Positions 15,955-25,935 of a DNA stretch of 64,000 nt are shown in pieces. Below the pieces are notes generated by a model. That model searched no databases and was not told the origin of the DNA. It saw nothing but the letters and a program-made list of their open reading frames with translations. Location: contig CAMVID010000005.1 in assembly GCA_947167445.1 (NCBI GenBank), positions 62,001 to 126,000 on the forward strand. The letters run 5' to 3'. The translations under genes were made by a program, and so were the position numbers. Source of the stretch: G11 sp947167445. GTDB lineage: Bacteria > Bacillota > Clostridia > Lachnospirales > Lachnospiraceae. The stretch's first letter is position 1. Each line of letters opens with the position of its first letter.

Positions 15955-16542
15955 ATGTCACAAACAGGCAGTAAAACACGTATCTTAGTGGAAGGAGCAG
16001 CCATGGTTGCACTGGCAACCGTATTAAGCTTCATCCGAGTATTCAAGTTGCCCTGGGGCGGCTCCATCACTCTTTTATCCATGTTACCTATTGTAGTTTT
16101 CTCCATAAGAAGAGGTGTTAAGGCCGGCTTAGCCGCATCCTTTGTATTCTCTCTTATTCAGTTTGTTCAGGGAATCATGGACGGACTCTTTGGCTGGGGT
16201 CTCACACCCGGAATGCTTGTAGCCTGCGTTCTTCTTGATTACATCCTTGCATTCACGGTTCTCGGAATCGCAGGTTTATTCAGAAGCAAAGGTCTTGCAG
16301 GATGCATCGGCGGCGTAGCCCTTGCCCTTGTATTAAGATATGTATTGCACGTTATAAGCGGATGCGTCATCTGGCAGAGTTTCGGCGAGCTTTGGTCCGA
16401 TTTCTTCATTGAGAATTCATTCCTTTACAGCCTCGTATACAACGGCTGCTACATGCTTCCCGAGCTTGTGTTCACATTGATTGCAACCTGCATTCTTTTC
16501 GCGCAGCCTCAGGCAAAGAAAGTAATTCTTAACCTGGCTTAA
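15955..16542 (+). CDS. thiT: Thiamine ECF transporter S component
   Basis: Thiamine-binding membrane subunit of an ECF transporter, 195 residues, about six helices. Family features: ILVEGAAMVALATVLSFI in helix 1, PWGGSITLLSMLPIVVFSIRRG after it, GVALALVLRYVLHVISGCVIW, and FFIENSFLYSLVYNGCYMLPE, which include the Trp, His and Glu/Asn positions that bind thiamine in ThiT. The start at 15955 follows AGGAGG with six T between; an upstream in-frame codon at 15931 lies inside the hairpin. Control by the TPP riboswitch confirms the substrate. The stop shares TTAA with addA. Confidence 0.95.
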   Translation: MSQTGSKTRILVEGAAMVALATVLSFIRVFKLPWGGSITLLSMLPIVVFSIRRGVKAGLAASFVFSLIQFVQGIMDGLFGWGLTPGMLVACVLLDYILAFTVLGIAGLFRSKGLAGCIGGVALALVLRYVLHVISGCVIWQSFGELWSDFFIENSFLYSLVYNGCYMLPELVFTLIATCILFAQPQAKKVILNLA

Positions 16543-19500
16543 CTGCATTCAATCTGCGAGCCGAAGTGGAAGGAATAGATATAAGTCTGTGCCACCGGGA
16601 TTTCCCTCCCCTTTTCCAAGGCTGCCTTATAATAGTCCAGCTGAATCTTATATCTTTCCTTCAACTCGGCTTCGCTATTAATAACATCTGTTTTATAATC
16701 CATAAGGATTATCCTGTCGTCTTCTATGAAGAAGGCGTCAATTATACCCTGAATAAGAATTTTCTCATCCTCAGGGAATTCCGGTCTTATCAGATTGGCC
16801 GCAATACCGTATACAAAGGGCTGTTCTCTGTAGAGCAGTCCTTTTTTTTGAGCTTTACCCATTCTTACGGCAAGATCCGACCCAAAGAATTCGAGAATCT
16901 TATCGGGGATAACCGCATCTGCGTACTCCCTTGTCATCAAATCTTCTTCCACAAAGTTATCCATGTCCTTTATGAGTTCCCGTCTTCCCTCTTCCTTGTT
17001 CATTTTTCCATCGGTATACTTGCTTATATCCACAAGTTCCATAAGTTTATGGAAGGCGCTTCCTCTGGTGGTACCGCTGACCTCAGTCTTCTCACGCTTA
17101 AATCCCGGAATATATGGCTTAATCTCCTCATCGTTGAAGAGTTCCTTTACAGGTTCACCCTCCTCGGCCAGAGCTGCCATCTTCAGTTCCGATACGGATG
17201 TTTTGGTAAACAGTTCCTTCAGGTTCTCATGAGGATATACAAACTTAAAGTTTGTCATTACATTGTCGTAATACCGCAAATCGTAGCCATCAAGCCCCAC
17301 TCCAAGCATCAAAGAGTCCTTGGTAAACTCTTTCTTTGCTATTCTTGCTCCCTCAGATACAGTCATATCATCTTCTGTTACTATGCCAAACTTAATATCA
17401 TCTTCGCTTTCGTCATTGCAAAAAGCATAAGGACAGGGGATATTTTTGACGGTATCCCTGCTGATTTCGAGTTCATCAAGCAAAGGCTCTATGGCAGGAT
17501 GCCTTATAAGAGCCTTCATTATATATTGAAGGTAGGAATCGCAGTCAAGCATAAACTTGGGAAGACGCCAGGTGTCCAGGTTTCTGATGCCAAGTATCCC
17601 CTTAATGAGGTTTAAAAGGTCCTCTCTCTTCTTTAATGCAGCTGTCATAATAAGTTTCTCTTTAGCTCTTGTCATGGCTACATAGAGAACTCTTAATTCT
17701 TCAGCTCTTGAATCCTTCCTAAGCTTTGCGGAAATCACATTTCTGTGAATGCTTCCCGCCTTAAATCTGTTTGCCACATCTATATACATTGTGCCAAGTC
17801 CCAGATCATCGTCGCAGACGAAGCTGTTAATGGCATCCATATCGTTAAACTTACCGGTCAGACCTCCAATGAAGGTTACAGGGAACTCCAATCCCTTACT
17901 CTTGTGGATTGTCATTATACGTACAACATCTGCATTTTCGTCATTCAAGCCTGCCTCGCCCTCGTCAGCCTCATGTTTTTCCAATTGTTCAATATATCGA
18001 ACAAAATGGAAGAGTCCGTGGAAGGAAGTCTTCTCGAAATCCCCTGCTTTTGCCAGGAGAAGCCTTGCATTGGCCAATCTGCGGGCTCCGGAGGGAAGGG
18101 CGGATACATATTCAAGATAACAATTGTCATCAAAAATTTTGTTCAAAAGTTCCCTTACCGGCACATGTTTGGACAGTTCACGATAGAGTTGTAGGCTTTG
18201 TAAGAATTTTTGAATTTTTTCTTGCAAAATCGAATCGATACAATCGTTATTAATGGCGTTATGTAAATCATCGTAGAGTTTTGATTTGGTTTTGTCTCCT
18301 GAAATGACTCTTATTCTTGCAATTTCCTCATCATCAAAACCACCAAATCTGCTCTTAAGGCTTCCAAACATTGCCACGTCTCTGGTGGGATTGTCAATAA
18401 CCCGTAAAAACTGCAAAACATCTCTTACTTCAGATGTCTCATAAAATCCTACTGTGTTTTCCGCATAGAGAGGAATACCTTTCTCCTCAAAGATGGGGGA
18501 GAGAATATTACCCCAGTCAGCTTTTCTGAAGAGAATAACTATGTCCTTATATTTACATGGACGCATAACCTCTTCATTCTTATCCCAGACCTTGAACTTT
18601 CCAACCATGGATAAGATCTTGTCAGCAATAAGTTCAGCCTCAACTTCCCTTACGTCCTTATCCGATTCCTCATCCGGGCAGGTAATGAGAAACTCCGGAG
18701 TAACGTCCTTAGACTCCTGGTATTTAGCCCCTTCGTTTAAAGAAGCTTCTTCGTCATAGTCTATTCCACCGTAACTTCTGTCCATTATTCTCGAGAAAAT
18801 ATCGTTCGTTATTTTAAGCACTTCCCCACGGCTTCTGAAGTTCTTTTGCAGGTCGATTCGCTCCTTATCGTGGCCCCCTTCCTTGAAGGAATCATATTTT
18901 TCTATAAATAATTCAGGACGGGCTTTTCTGAATTTATAAATGCTCTGCTTAACATCACCAACCATGAAAAGGTGATTCTTATCCTTATCCTTTGAAAGCG
19001 CCCTTAAGATATATTCCTGAATGTAGTTGGTGTCCTGATACTCATCCACCAGAATCTCATCAAACTTTGACGAAAGTTCAATGGCTGTAGCCGTAGGGAT
19101 GGGATCACCCTTTTCATCGATACCCGATACGAGAATTTTAAGAGCAGCATGGGCCACATCGGAAAACTCCATGATGTTTCTGTCCTTCTTATAGGCCTCG
19201 TAACGCTCTGTAAACATCCTTGCAAGGCCAATCATTCCTCTGATGGCCTTCATGCAGGTCTGCTCCCTGTATAAAAGAACATCCTCAGAGGTCTTTAAGT
19301 ATTTTTCTGTAAGAGTTTTAATCTGCTTCTTGGCACTTTCCCTAAGACTCTTAACCATCTCCTTCTTATCGGGATTAACGGTTTCATCTTTACAGGCAGG
19401 AAGCCTGTCATAGCTTATGGTTCCTATAGCCTTAAAAAGTTCCGAGTAACTGTTCTTCTTTAGAAGAGATTCGATAACGTCTGCTTCGTTATCTATTAAA

Positions 19501-20258
19501 TCACCGTAAACTGCGGGGCCGTCGGGGCTTTCTACCAGAGTTCTTGCATCCTTATAAAGAGATGAAACGTACTCTAAGGACTCCTTTACAATGTCAAGGA
19601 AGCTTTTCATAAAGGGAGTTTTTTCAAGCTCTTCAAAGGTTTCCGGTATAGGTTCACTCTCCCACTTACTAAGCCATTTATCCGGGAAAGGGGCGCTCTG
19701 AGATACCTTATAAAGGCTTAAAATAATCTCCTCTAACTTGTTTTCATTAACTTCAGGAGAGAAAAACTCTACACAATCAAGGAATGTACGCTTCTTTTCC
19801 TCATCAGTCTCTCCAAAACAATCTTCCAGCATTTCGGAAAGCACATCCTGTTGCATAAGGATAATCTCTGCATTATCGGGGGTCCTGTAGGTAGGTTCCG
19901 CATCAACATCATTAAAATTATTCCTGAGTACATTTGAGCAGAAGCTGTCCAAGGTACAGATTTTGGCATTGTGGAGAAGCACCGCCTGTCTGGCAAGATG
20001 CTTTGAGTCCGGATTCTCATCAATTCGCTTTTGAATTGCCTCTCCGATTCTTTCTCTCATCTCTCCGGCTGCGGCGTTTGTAAAGGTCACCACAAGAAGC
20101 CTGTCTATATCAACAGGTTTTGTTTCATCACATACCATCTGTGCAATTCTTTCAACCAACACGGCTGTCTTACCGCTTCCTGCAGCAGCGGACACCAGAA
20201 TATCCTTGCCTCTGGTCTCAATAACCTTCTTTTGGTCAGGAGTATACTCAAAGCTCAT
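16539..20258 (-). CDS. addA: ATP-dependent helicase/nuclease subunit A
   Basis: 1239-residue UvrD-type helicase with C-terminal RecB-family nuclease, the A subunit of AddAB, which resects double-strand breaks up to Chi and loads RecA. Walker A is VSAAAGSGKTAVL near residue 23, helicase motif II is LVDEYQDTN, motif IV-V region VRIMTIHKSKGLEFP, motif VI YVAMTRAKEKL, and the nuclease motif is LMDYKTD near the C-terminus. The start overlaps the end of addB by 11 nt, so translation is coupled. Length is normal for Clostridia. Confidence 0.96.
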   Translation of the reverse strand: MSFEYTPDQKKVIETRGKDILVSAAAGSGKTAVLVERIAQMVCDETKPVDIDRLLVVTFTNAAAGEMRERIGEAIQKRIDENPDSKHLARQAVLLHNAKICTLDSFCSNVLRNNFNDVDAEPTYRTPDNAEIILMQQDVLSEMLEDCFGETDEEKKRTFLDCVEFFSPEVNENKLEEIILSLYKVSQSAPFPDKWLSKWESEPIPETFEELEKTPFMKSFLDIVKESLEYVSSLYKDARTLVESPDGPAVYGDLIDNEADVIESLLKKNSYSELFKAIGTISYDRLPACKDETVNPDKKEMVKSLRESAKKQIKTLTEKYLKTSEDVLLYREQTCMKAIRGMIGLARMFTERYEAYKKDRNIMEFSDVAHAALKILVSGIDEKGDPIPTATAIELSSKFDEILVDEYQDTNYIQEYILRALSKDKDKNHLFMVGDVKQSIYKFRKARPELFIEKYDSFKEGGHDKERIDLQKNFRSRGEVLKITNDIFSRIMDRSYGGIDYDEEASLNEGAKYQESKDVTPEFLITCPDEESDKDVREVEAELIADKILSMVGKFKVWDKNEEVMRPCKYKDIVILFRKADWGNILSPIFEEKGIPLYAENTVGFYETSEVRDVLQFLRVIDNPTRDVAMFGSLKSRFGGFDDEEIARIRVISGDKTKSKLYDDLHNAINNDCIDSILQEKIQKFLQSLQLYRELSKHVPVRELLNKIFDDNCYLEYVSALPSGARRLANARLLLAKAGDFEKTSFHGLFHFVRYIEQLEKHEADEGEAGLNDENADVVRIMTIHKSKGLEFPVTFIGGLTGKFNDMDAINSFVCDDDLGLGTMYIDVANRFKAGSIHRNVISAKLRKDSRAEELRVLYVAMTRAKEKLIMTAALKKREDLLNLIKGILGIRNLDTWRLPKFMLDCDSYLQYIMKALIRHPAIEPLLDELEISRDTVKNIPCPYAFCNDESEDDIKFGIVTEDDMTVSEGARIAKKEFTKDSLMLGVGLDGYDLRYYDNVMTNFKFVYPHENLKELFTKTSVSELKMAALAEEGEPVKELFNDEEIKPYIPGFKREKTEVSGTTRGSAFHKLMELVDISKYTDGKMNKEEGRRELIKDMDNFVEEDLMTREYADAVIPDKILEFFGSDLAVRMGKAQKKGLLYREQPFVYGIAANLIRPEFPEDEKILIQGIIDAFFIEDDRIILMDYKTDVINSEAELKERYKIQLDYYKAALEKGREIPVAQTYIYSFHFGSQIECS

Positions 20259-23200
20259 CTTTAGACTCCTTTTCTATACGTTCCATAGCCTCTTCCCTGG
20301 ACAGGGACTTAAGGTTTCTCTTCCTATATCCTTTAAGATTCTCATCATACCCACAGACTCCCCTGTAGTCGCAATACTTGCAGGAATCGCTCTGTCCGTA
20401 CACATAGGGATTAATCTCAATCTCACCATCGGAAATCCTTCGTCCGATTTCCTTTATCTTCTTATTTACAAAGCAGGAGATCTCATCCATTTCCTCCTTG
20501 GAAAAAACAGATGAAGCCTTGGTAAATCCACTGCCTTTTAAAAATTCCACGGGAATAACAGAAGACTTTTTCTCAAACTCCGAATCAAGTTTTCTTATTA
20601 TGTACTCATCAGAATTAACAACACCCGTCATTCTATGCGTGTCATCGATAAGATTGCTGATTTCCTCAGGTGTTGCACCCTCCGGAGCCTCCACAACAGG
20701 GTCCTTGACGTTATAGTAGAGCATAGCGGCTGGAACTATTTCCTTATCCGGATGAATCCTCTTCTCATACTTCATGGCGGCATCCATATATACCGCAAGC
20801 TGCATCTGCAAACCGTAATAAAGTGATGAAAGATCAAACTTCTTTGAGCCTGTCTTGTAGTCAATTATCTTTACATATACCCTGTCTTTATCCTCACAGA
20901 TATCAAATCTGTCGATTCGCCCCATCATGGCATAATCGTCAAAAGAGAACTCCGCCTTTTCCGGAACAAATCTTCCCTTTTTAAGCTGGGTCTGAAGATT
21001 AAATATCGTACGATTCATAATTCTTCTGAGACGCTCAATAAAGTATTGATTCCTTGCATTACTGTAAAGAATGGTCTCGTTATAGGAAGCCGCAGCGTCA
21101 TTTAGGCATTCATCTATAAGCCTTGCGCCTGTAGCTTCGTCGAATTCCAGCCATGAAAGCCTGTTTTCGTCAAGCTTCCTGCCGAAGTCCTCAAGTATGG
21201 TATGAGCCACATTTCCCACGTCTCTGCTCTCAAAATCATACTCATCTCTTTCTTTGATTGTTAAACCGTGTTTTAAGAAATGCTTATATTGACAGGTGGC
21301 AAATTCCTCCATTCTGGACACACTGTTCACCACAGTTTGCCCATAAATAGCCTTTGCTACTGCTTTTGACAAAGGATTTGAGGTGTAAGATTTAAATGCA
21401 GCCGTTATCAATTCGTCAACTGTATTTATTTCTATTCCAAGATCCCTGTATATCTTTAACAGGGCAATAATCCTTGATACTTCTTCCTGATCTTCACTTC
21501 CGAGAGCCAGCTTTCTAAGACCTGCAGCCAAAGCTTCAAGTCCCTTTTTTGCAGTCTCAGCTCCGGCGTCACTAAATCCCCTGTCTTTATCCACCTCAAG
21601 TCCTTCAAACAGGAATTTTACGGTATTTATCAGATATGCGGGCTTCCTGCTCTTTCCCTCATCATCAGTTTTGGAATAAGTGAGAATCAACTTTTCTGAG
21701 GGTTTTGTTAAATTCAGATATAAGTAATAGCGTTGGATGTACATCTGCTCTCTTGGCCCGGGAGACAGTTCAACGCCGGATTCTGCCAGATATTCCCTGT
21801 CGAAATCGCTTATAATGCCTGTTCCGCCCCCCTTTGAAGGGATGTACTCGTCATTTACTCCAAGGAAGATTAGCGCTTTAACCTCTTTAAGTCGGCTTCG
21901 CTTATTATCTCCAACCAAAACCCTGTCCACGCTTTGGGGAATGGTTCCTATCTTAATTTCTCCAAAACCTGCCTCAAGAATTTCCCCAAATTCCTTAAGG
22001 CTCATTTCTTCATCCCCAAGGAGATTAACTACCTGATCCAGAAGGTCCATGATTTTGCCATAAATCTGGCTGTATTCAGCCGCCTTGGCCAAATCATTCA
22101 TGCCCTTAAACTCTTCCTCATATTCTGCCAGCTTTTCGGCGCATCCTGAGGCTACCAAAAAGTCATATAAGTTGTTGGCATAATCCCCTGCAGTTTTGCC
22201 CGGGCGAAGCAAAGGCTCAACAGATTCAATAAATCTGCTTCTTAATCCGTTTATTCTGTCAAAGGCCTCAGGATTCTTACTCATATCCTTGGTGGCCTTT
22301 GTAAACACGGTAGAATATTGCTTTTTACCCTTAATTCCAAACCTTATGCAATAGTTTTCAAACTCATCCGTTTCCTCATCGCTAAGGCAGGCCATTCCGC
22401 TTCTTAAGAAGTGAAATACCGAGTCATAGGTAAAGTTCTTGACCACCATTGAGATACCGCTCTTTATATACTCCGTAAAAGGGTTTAAAACAATGTGGGC
22501 GGTTCTGTCTATGTATGCAGGAATTCCATATCGGGCAAACTGGGCCTCAATATGAGGAGCATAATCCTCCAGATCACCGCAGATAATGGAAATATCCCTG
22601 TACTGATAGCCCTTCTCCCTGATAAGGTGTCTGATTCTCTCAGCAGCCTTCGAAACTTCAGCCTCGGGATTTCTGCACTCATAAATCGATATCGAATCAT
22701 CGGTGTTATTAAATTCCTTTTTGGTCACAGGCAGCCTGAAAAGGCTCTTCTCAAGGTGAGTAAGACAAGGGTTTCCTTCCGTTCTCTTCGAATCACCTGT
22801 AAGATAAACGTCATCTCCAGCCTCTATGCCCTCTTCATCACATATCTTTGAAAGGTCAAAGACCGTCTTTCTTGAAAGGTAGAACAAATCCTCATACCCC
22901 AGAAGCTTATAGGGATTATACTTATCCCTGTCACCCGGAATCGTAAGGGTAATATATACCTTCTCCGCCAGTTTAAGGCATTTGCGTAACAGGCGATATT
23001 GAACCGGTGTAAAGCCCGTAAATCCGTCAAATACCATAACTGAGTCCTTCACAAGCTTTGACTTGTCTATTCTTTCGCACACCAGGTCAAGGGTTTCCTC
23101 CTTGGTGATAAAGGAACCCTCTATGTATTCAAGGAATTTCTCATAGACAATGCTTAAGTCCTTAAGCTTGTAAAAAAGCGCACCTCTCCCCTTGCAGCTT

Positions 23201-23631
23201 TCAAGGAGCTTATCCGTCTCTTCCTTACCGATTCCATACTGCATGAACTCGGAGATGGAGCTCTTAATCTCATGGATATAGCCCTGCTTGGAAAGGTTCT
23301 TTCCAAGGATTGTAAGGTCCTCGGCTATGTTGCCCGAAAGCTTTCTTAAAACAAGGCTCTTTCCCGTATCATCAAGAATGGGACGCTTATCAAAACCACA
23401 CTCCTCAAATATTCTGTGAGTGAGCCTGGAGAAGCTTAAGATATCTATATTCATAATGCAGTTTCCGGGGGATAGGGTCACCAGATCCTTCTGGGTCTGC
23501 ATGGTAAACTGGTCGGGAACCACGATAAGGAAATTCTTCCCCGGTTCCTTTGATGCCCTGTCTAGAATTTCATTGTAGATATATCGGCTTTTACCTGATC
23601 CGGAGCCGCCGAAGATATAGTTTAGACTCAT
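20248..23631 (-). CDS. addB: ATP-dependent helicase/nuclease subunit B
   Basis: 1127 residues, the B subunit of AddAB. Walker A GGSGSGKSRYIYNE lies at the very N-terminus. The C-terminal nuclease has MMGRIDRFD and IIDYKTG, and the Fe-S cluster ligands are one Cys before the nuclease (FATCQYKHF) and three after it (CKYCDYRGVCGYD). Helicase motifs in the middle are degenerate, as usual for AddB, which acts as Chi recognition and 5'-strand nuclease. AAAGGTG precedes the ATG. A TGCTATCAT extended -10 lies about 50 nt upstream. Confidence 0.95.
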   Translation of the reverse strand: MSLNYIFGGSGSGKSRYIYNEILDRASKEPGKNFLIVVPDQFTMQTQKDLVTLSPGNCIMNIDILSFSRLTHRIFEECGFDKRPILDDTGKSLVLRKLSGNIAEDLTILGKNLSKQGYIHEIKSSISEFMQYGIGKEETDKLLESCKGRGALFYKLKDLSIVYEKFLEYIEGSFITKEETLDLVCERIDKSKLVKDSVMVFDGFTGFTPVQYRLLRKCLKLAEKVYITLTIPGDRDKYNPYKLLGYEDLFYLSRKTVFDLSKICDEEGIEAGDDVYLTGDSKRTEGNPCLTHLEKSLFRLPVTKKEFNNTDDSISIYECRNPEAEVSKAAERIRHLIREKGYQYRDISIICGDLEDYAPHIEAQFARYGIPAYIDRTAHIVLNPFTEYIKSGISMVVKNFTYDSVFHFLRSGMACLSDEETDEFENYCIRFGIKGKKQYSTVFTKATKDMSKNPEAFDRINGLRSRFIESVEPLLRPGKTAGDYANNLYDFLVASGCAEKLAEYEEEFKGMNDLAKAAEYSQIYGKIMDLLDQVVNLLGDEEMSLKEFGEILEAGFGEIKIGTIPQSVDRVLVGDNKRSRLKEVKALIFLGVNDEYIPSKGGGTGIISDFDREYLAESGVELSPGPREQMYIQRYYLYLNLTKPSEKLILTYSKTDDEGKSRKPAYLINTVKFLFEGLEVDKDRGFSDAGAETAKKGLEALAAGLRKLALGSEDQEEVSRIIALLKIYRDLGIEINTVDELITAAFKSYTSNPLSKAVAKAIYGQTVVNSVSRMEEFATCQYKHFLKHGLTIKERDEYDFESRDVGNVAHTILEDFGRKLDENRLSWLEFDEATGARLIDECLNDAAASYNETILYSNARNQYFIERLRRIMNRTIFNLQTQLKKGRFVPEKAEFSFDDYAMMGRIDRFDICEDKDRVYVKIIDYKTGSKKFDLSSLYYGLQMQLAVYMDAAMKYEKRIHPDKEIVPAAMLYYNVKDPVVEAPEGATPEEISNLIDDTHRMTGVVNSDEYIIRKLDSEFEKKSSVIPVEFLKGSGFTKASSVFSKEEMDEISCFVNKKIKEIGRRISDGEIEINPYVYGQSDSCKYCDYRGVCGYDENLKGYRKRNLKSLSREEAMERIEKESKDEL

Positions 23632-23761
23632 AACCGCAACACCTTTTGTTTCTTATTACCCTTAAGAAAAAATTATAAATATATGATAGCATATTTTGCT
23701 TTTAATTTAGCGGATTATGAGTTAAAATCATCATATAGATTTCTTTAAGGAGGACCGAGAC

Positions 23762-24205
23762 ATGGCTAAATTTGGTAAATTTTTATTTTCAACTGCTTTA
23801 CTTGGCGCAGCTGCCACCGCTGCTTATCACTTCTACAAGAAGGACAGCAAGAACTTCACCGATTTAGATGAGGATGAAGATGACGATTATGATGATTTCA
23901 GCGATGATTTAGACGATGATGAAGATACAGATTCCGCATCCAGAAGTTATGTTTCATTAAATAAAGTTACAGAGTTCATGGATAAGGTTGACGAGAAGGT
24001 TGGTCCTTCAATCGACAAGGCAGTTGAGGCCGCTAAGCCCGCTGTTGAGAAGGCTGTAGAGGCTGCAAAGCCTGCTTTTGAGAAAGCTATGGAGACCGTA
24101 TCTCCCGTTGTTGACAAGGTCAGCGAGAAGGTTGAGGAATTCTTTGATGACAGAAAGAAAACTGAGCCAGCTTACTTTGATGACGATGATGAAATCGAAG
24201 AATAA
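23762..24205 (+). CDS. Acidic membrane-anchored helical-repeat protein
   Basis: 147 residues with a strong AGGAGG start. Residues ~6-24 form one hydrophobic helix (YtxH-like N-terminus, LFSTALLGAAATAAYHF). A highly acidic segment of Asp/Glu runs over residues ~34-58. An amphipathic helical repeat follows over ~70-128 with the unit VEAAKPAxEKA repeated, and the tail is acidic. No enzyme motif is visible. Such proteins are common in Lachnospiraceae and may act as membrane-tethered helical spacers; function unknown. Monocistronic, divergent from addB. Confidence 0.75.
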   Translation: MAKFGKFLFSTALLGAAATAAYHFYKKDSKNFTDLDEDEDDDYDDFSDDLDDDEDTDSASRSYVSLNKVTEFMDKVDEKVGPSIDKAVEAAKPAVEKAVEAAKPAFEKAMETVSPVVDKVSEKVEEFFDDRKKTEPAYFDDDDEIEE

Positions 24206-24222
24206 TTAAATTAAGAATTAAC

Positions 24223-24252
24223 AAAAGGGGCAAGCATCCGCTTGTCCCTTTT
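24223..24252. terminator. Bidirectional terminator
   Basis: Thirteen-bp stem with one G-T pair, loop ATCC, A4 on one side and T4 on the other; serves the acidic-protein gene and the convergent CDF gene. Confidence 0.85.
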
Positions 24253-24262
24253 ATATTTATCT

Positions 24263-25144
24263 TTATCCTCTGTCTTCTCCCGGATTAACATGAATCATTA
24301 TATGCTTAATTTCCGGGAATTCCTTTTCAAGATTATCATGTACCCTCTCGGCCACATTGTGAGCATCCAGCAGGGTGCTGTATCTGTCCACAGCTATTTC
24401 ACAGTCCACATACACCTTGTTTCCGAACTGTCTTGTCATCAGAAGATCGATTCCTTCCACATCCTCATCATTTTCAATGAACTCTCTGATTTTCTTCTCA
24501 AATTCAGGAGAACAGGAAGTATCAAGAACCTTCTTTATTGCGTCGTTTATAATGTCATATGCGGTCTTCAGAATAAAGAGGCAGATGATGGTGGACGCAA
24601 TCACATCCATAACGGGATATCCAAGCTTTGCAGCTCCGATACCTATGAAGGAGCCAATGGAGGAGAAGGCATCCGATCTGTGGTGCCAGGCATCCGCCAC
24701 AAAAGCGTCCGAGTTAAGTCTCTTAGCATGATGCATTGTATAGTGGAACATTGCCTCCTTTACAACTATTGAAACAACAGCTGCTATTAAAGGCAAAAAA
24801 GTAGGAATTTCAAGGTTTTTCCATTCACCGCTTATAATCTTAGAGATTCCGGAATAGCCTATTCCAACGCCTGCGAAAGCAAGTATTACTCCAAGAATCA
24901 TTGAAGCTATACTCTCAAATCTCTCATGTCCGTAGGGGTGGTCGTTGTCCGGATCCTTTCCGGCCATTTTGACACCTATTATGGCGATAAATGTGGCGAC
25001 CACATCCGAAAGGGAATGAACACCGTCGGAAACCATTGCGCTTGATTTACCGATTGCTCCGGCAAAGAGCTTAAAGGCCGACAGTACAATATTACCTCCT
25101 ATGCCCACAAGGGACAGTTTTTTGATGGTCTTTTCTTCTGACAT
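24263..25144 (-). CDS. Cation diffusion facilitator metal exporter
   Basis: 293-residue CDF protein with six membrane helices and a C-terminal ferredoxin-like metal-sensing domain (from ~210). Helix 2 contains SDGVHSLSD and helix 5 contains DAWHHRSDAFSS. Aligned to YiiP this gives His/Asp from helix 2 and His-x3-Asp from helix 5, the H-D/H-D arrangement usual for zinc-preferring members (inference). DHPYGHERFE lies between helices 2 and 3. Proton-coupled export of Zn or another divalent metal is expected. It follows the DUF6062 gene by 18 nt. Confidence 0.9.
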   Translation of the reverse strand: MSEEKTIKKLSLVGIGGNIVLSAFKLFAGAIGKSSAMVSDGVHSLSDVVATFIAIIGVKMAGKDPDNDHPYGHERFESIASMILGVILAFAGVGIGYSGISKIISGEWKNLEIPTFLPLIAAVVSIVVKEAMFHYTMHHAKRLNSDAFVADAWHHRSDAFSSIGSFIGIGAAKLGYPVMDVIASTIICLFILKTAYDIINDAIKKVLDTSCSPEFEKKIREFIENDEDVEGIDLLMTRQFGNKVYVDCEIAVDRYSTLLDAHNVAERVHDNLEKEFPEIKHIMIHVNPGEDRG

Positions 25145-25162
25145 AGCTAACCCCCACCATCC

Positions 25163-25921
25163 TTATTTTTGCATTTTATATACAGGATCAGCCGGGTAAC
25201 CGCCCTTCAGTTTCTGCATTCCGCGGTTAACGGCGTCCTTTGAATTCTTCCAGTCTGCATCCTTATTTCGATAGTCGAACTTCTCTATGAGCCAGGAAAC
25301 ATCCTCAAACAGTCTGTCCATGTTGGACTCCATAAGAGCAAACATGTCTCCAAAGAATGCTTCCTTCTCCTTGTCGGGAATCTTCTTTTCAGCCATCTCA
25401 CACAAATCTCCGAAGTGAGAGACGCAAAAGCCCTTGCTGTTTTTGATTTTCTCCCTGAACTCTTCGTCCTTCTTGTACATGACGAAGAAAGTATCCAGGT
25501 ATCTTTCAAACTCTTCCTTAAACTGATTACATATATAACAGCTGTTATCTCTTCCCTTTGCCCATGCAGAAACATTGTTTCCGGGATTTTCTCCGGTGAC
25601 CCTTCCCTTGAAGCCTATTTTGACAGGGGAATAAGCCTTAAATTCCTTTTTCATGGCTTCAATGGTTCTCATATAGTGGGTCTTTAATATCCAGCCGTTT
25701 CCGAGGGTATTTCCGTACTCAAACATCTTCTTCCAATGTTCACGGCAAAAACCATATTTATCCGTCAAATCTCTGACATCACTTTCCATGTATGAAGAGC
25801 CGGAACCCAGGGTAAAGTCCAGTAAATCCTGCTCCGCCTTCCTCTCGATATAGCAGAATGGGCACTCGTCGTTGGCATTTACCGCATCATTAAGAGGAAT
25901 GGTGTATAATTTTTCTTTCAT
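25163..25921 (-). CDS. DUF6062-family cysteine-rich protein
   Basis: 252 residues from ATG 25921 (AAGGAG upstream; a further in-frame start at 25945 lacks support). It has a duplicated metal-site pattern: CPFCYIERK then GFCREHW in the first half, and CYICNQF then GFCVSHF in the second. Two CxxC...CxxxH sets suggest two structural zinc sites. Matches the DUF6062 family by pattern. No known activity. Co-transcription with the CDF exporter is likely and may hint at a metal-related role. Confidence 0.75.
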   Translation of the reverse strand: MKEKLYTIPLNDAVNANDECPFCYIERKAEQDLLDFTLGSGSSYMESDVRDLTDKYGFCREHWKKMFEYGNTLGNGWILKTHYMRTIEAMKKEFKAYSPVKIGFKGRVTGENPGNNVSAWAKGRDNSCYICNQFKEEFERYLDTFFVMYKKDEEFREKIKNSKGFCVSHFGDLCEMAEKKIPDKEKEAFFGDMFALMESNMDRLFEDVSWLIEKFDYRNKDADWKNSKDAVNRGMQKLKGGYPADPVYKMQK

Positions 25922-25935
25922 TTTATCAAAACTCC

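Noticed and set aside
16566..17615. 349-codon plus-strand frame
   Set aside because: Antisense shadow of addA; no ribosome site and no recognisable domain.
23995..24115. Tandem DNA repeat in the acidic-protein gene
   Set aside because: It is the coding reflection of a short amphipathic helical repeat, not an independent DNA repeat.
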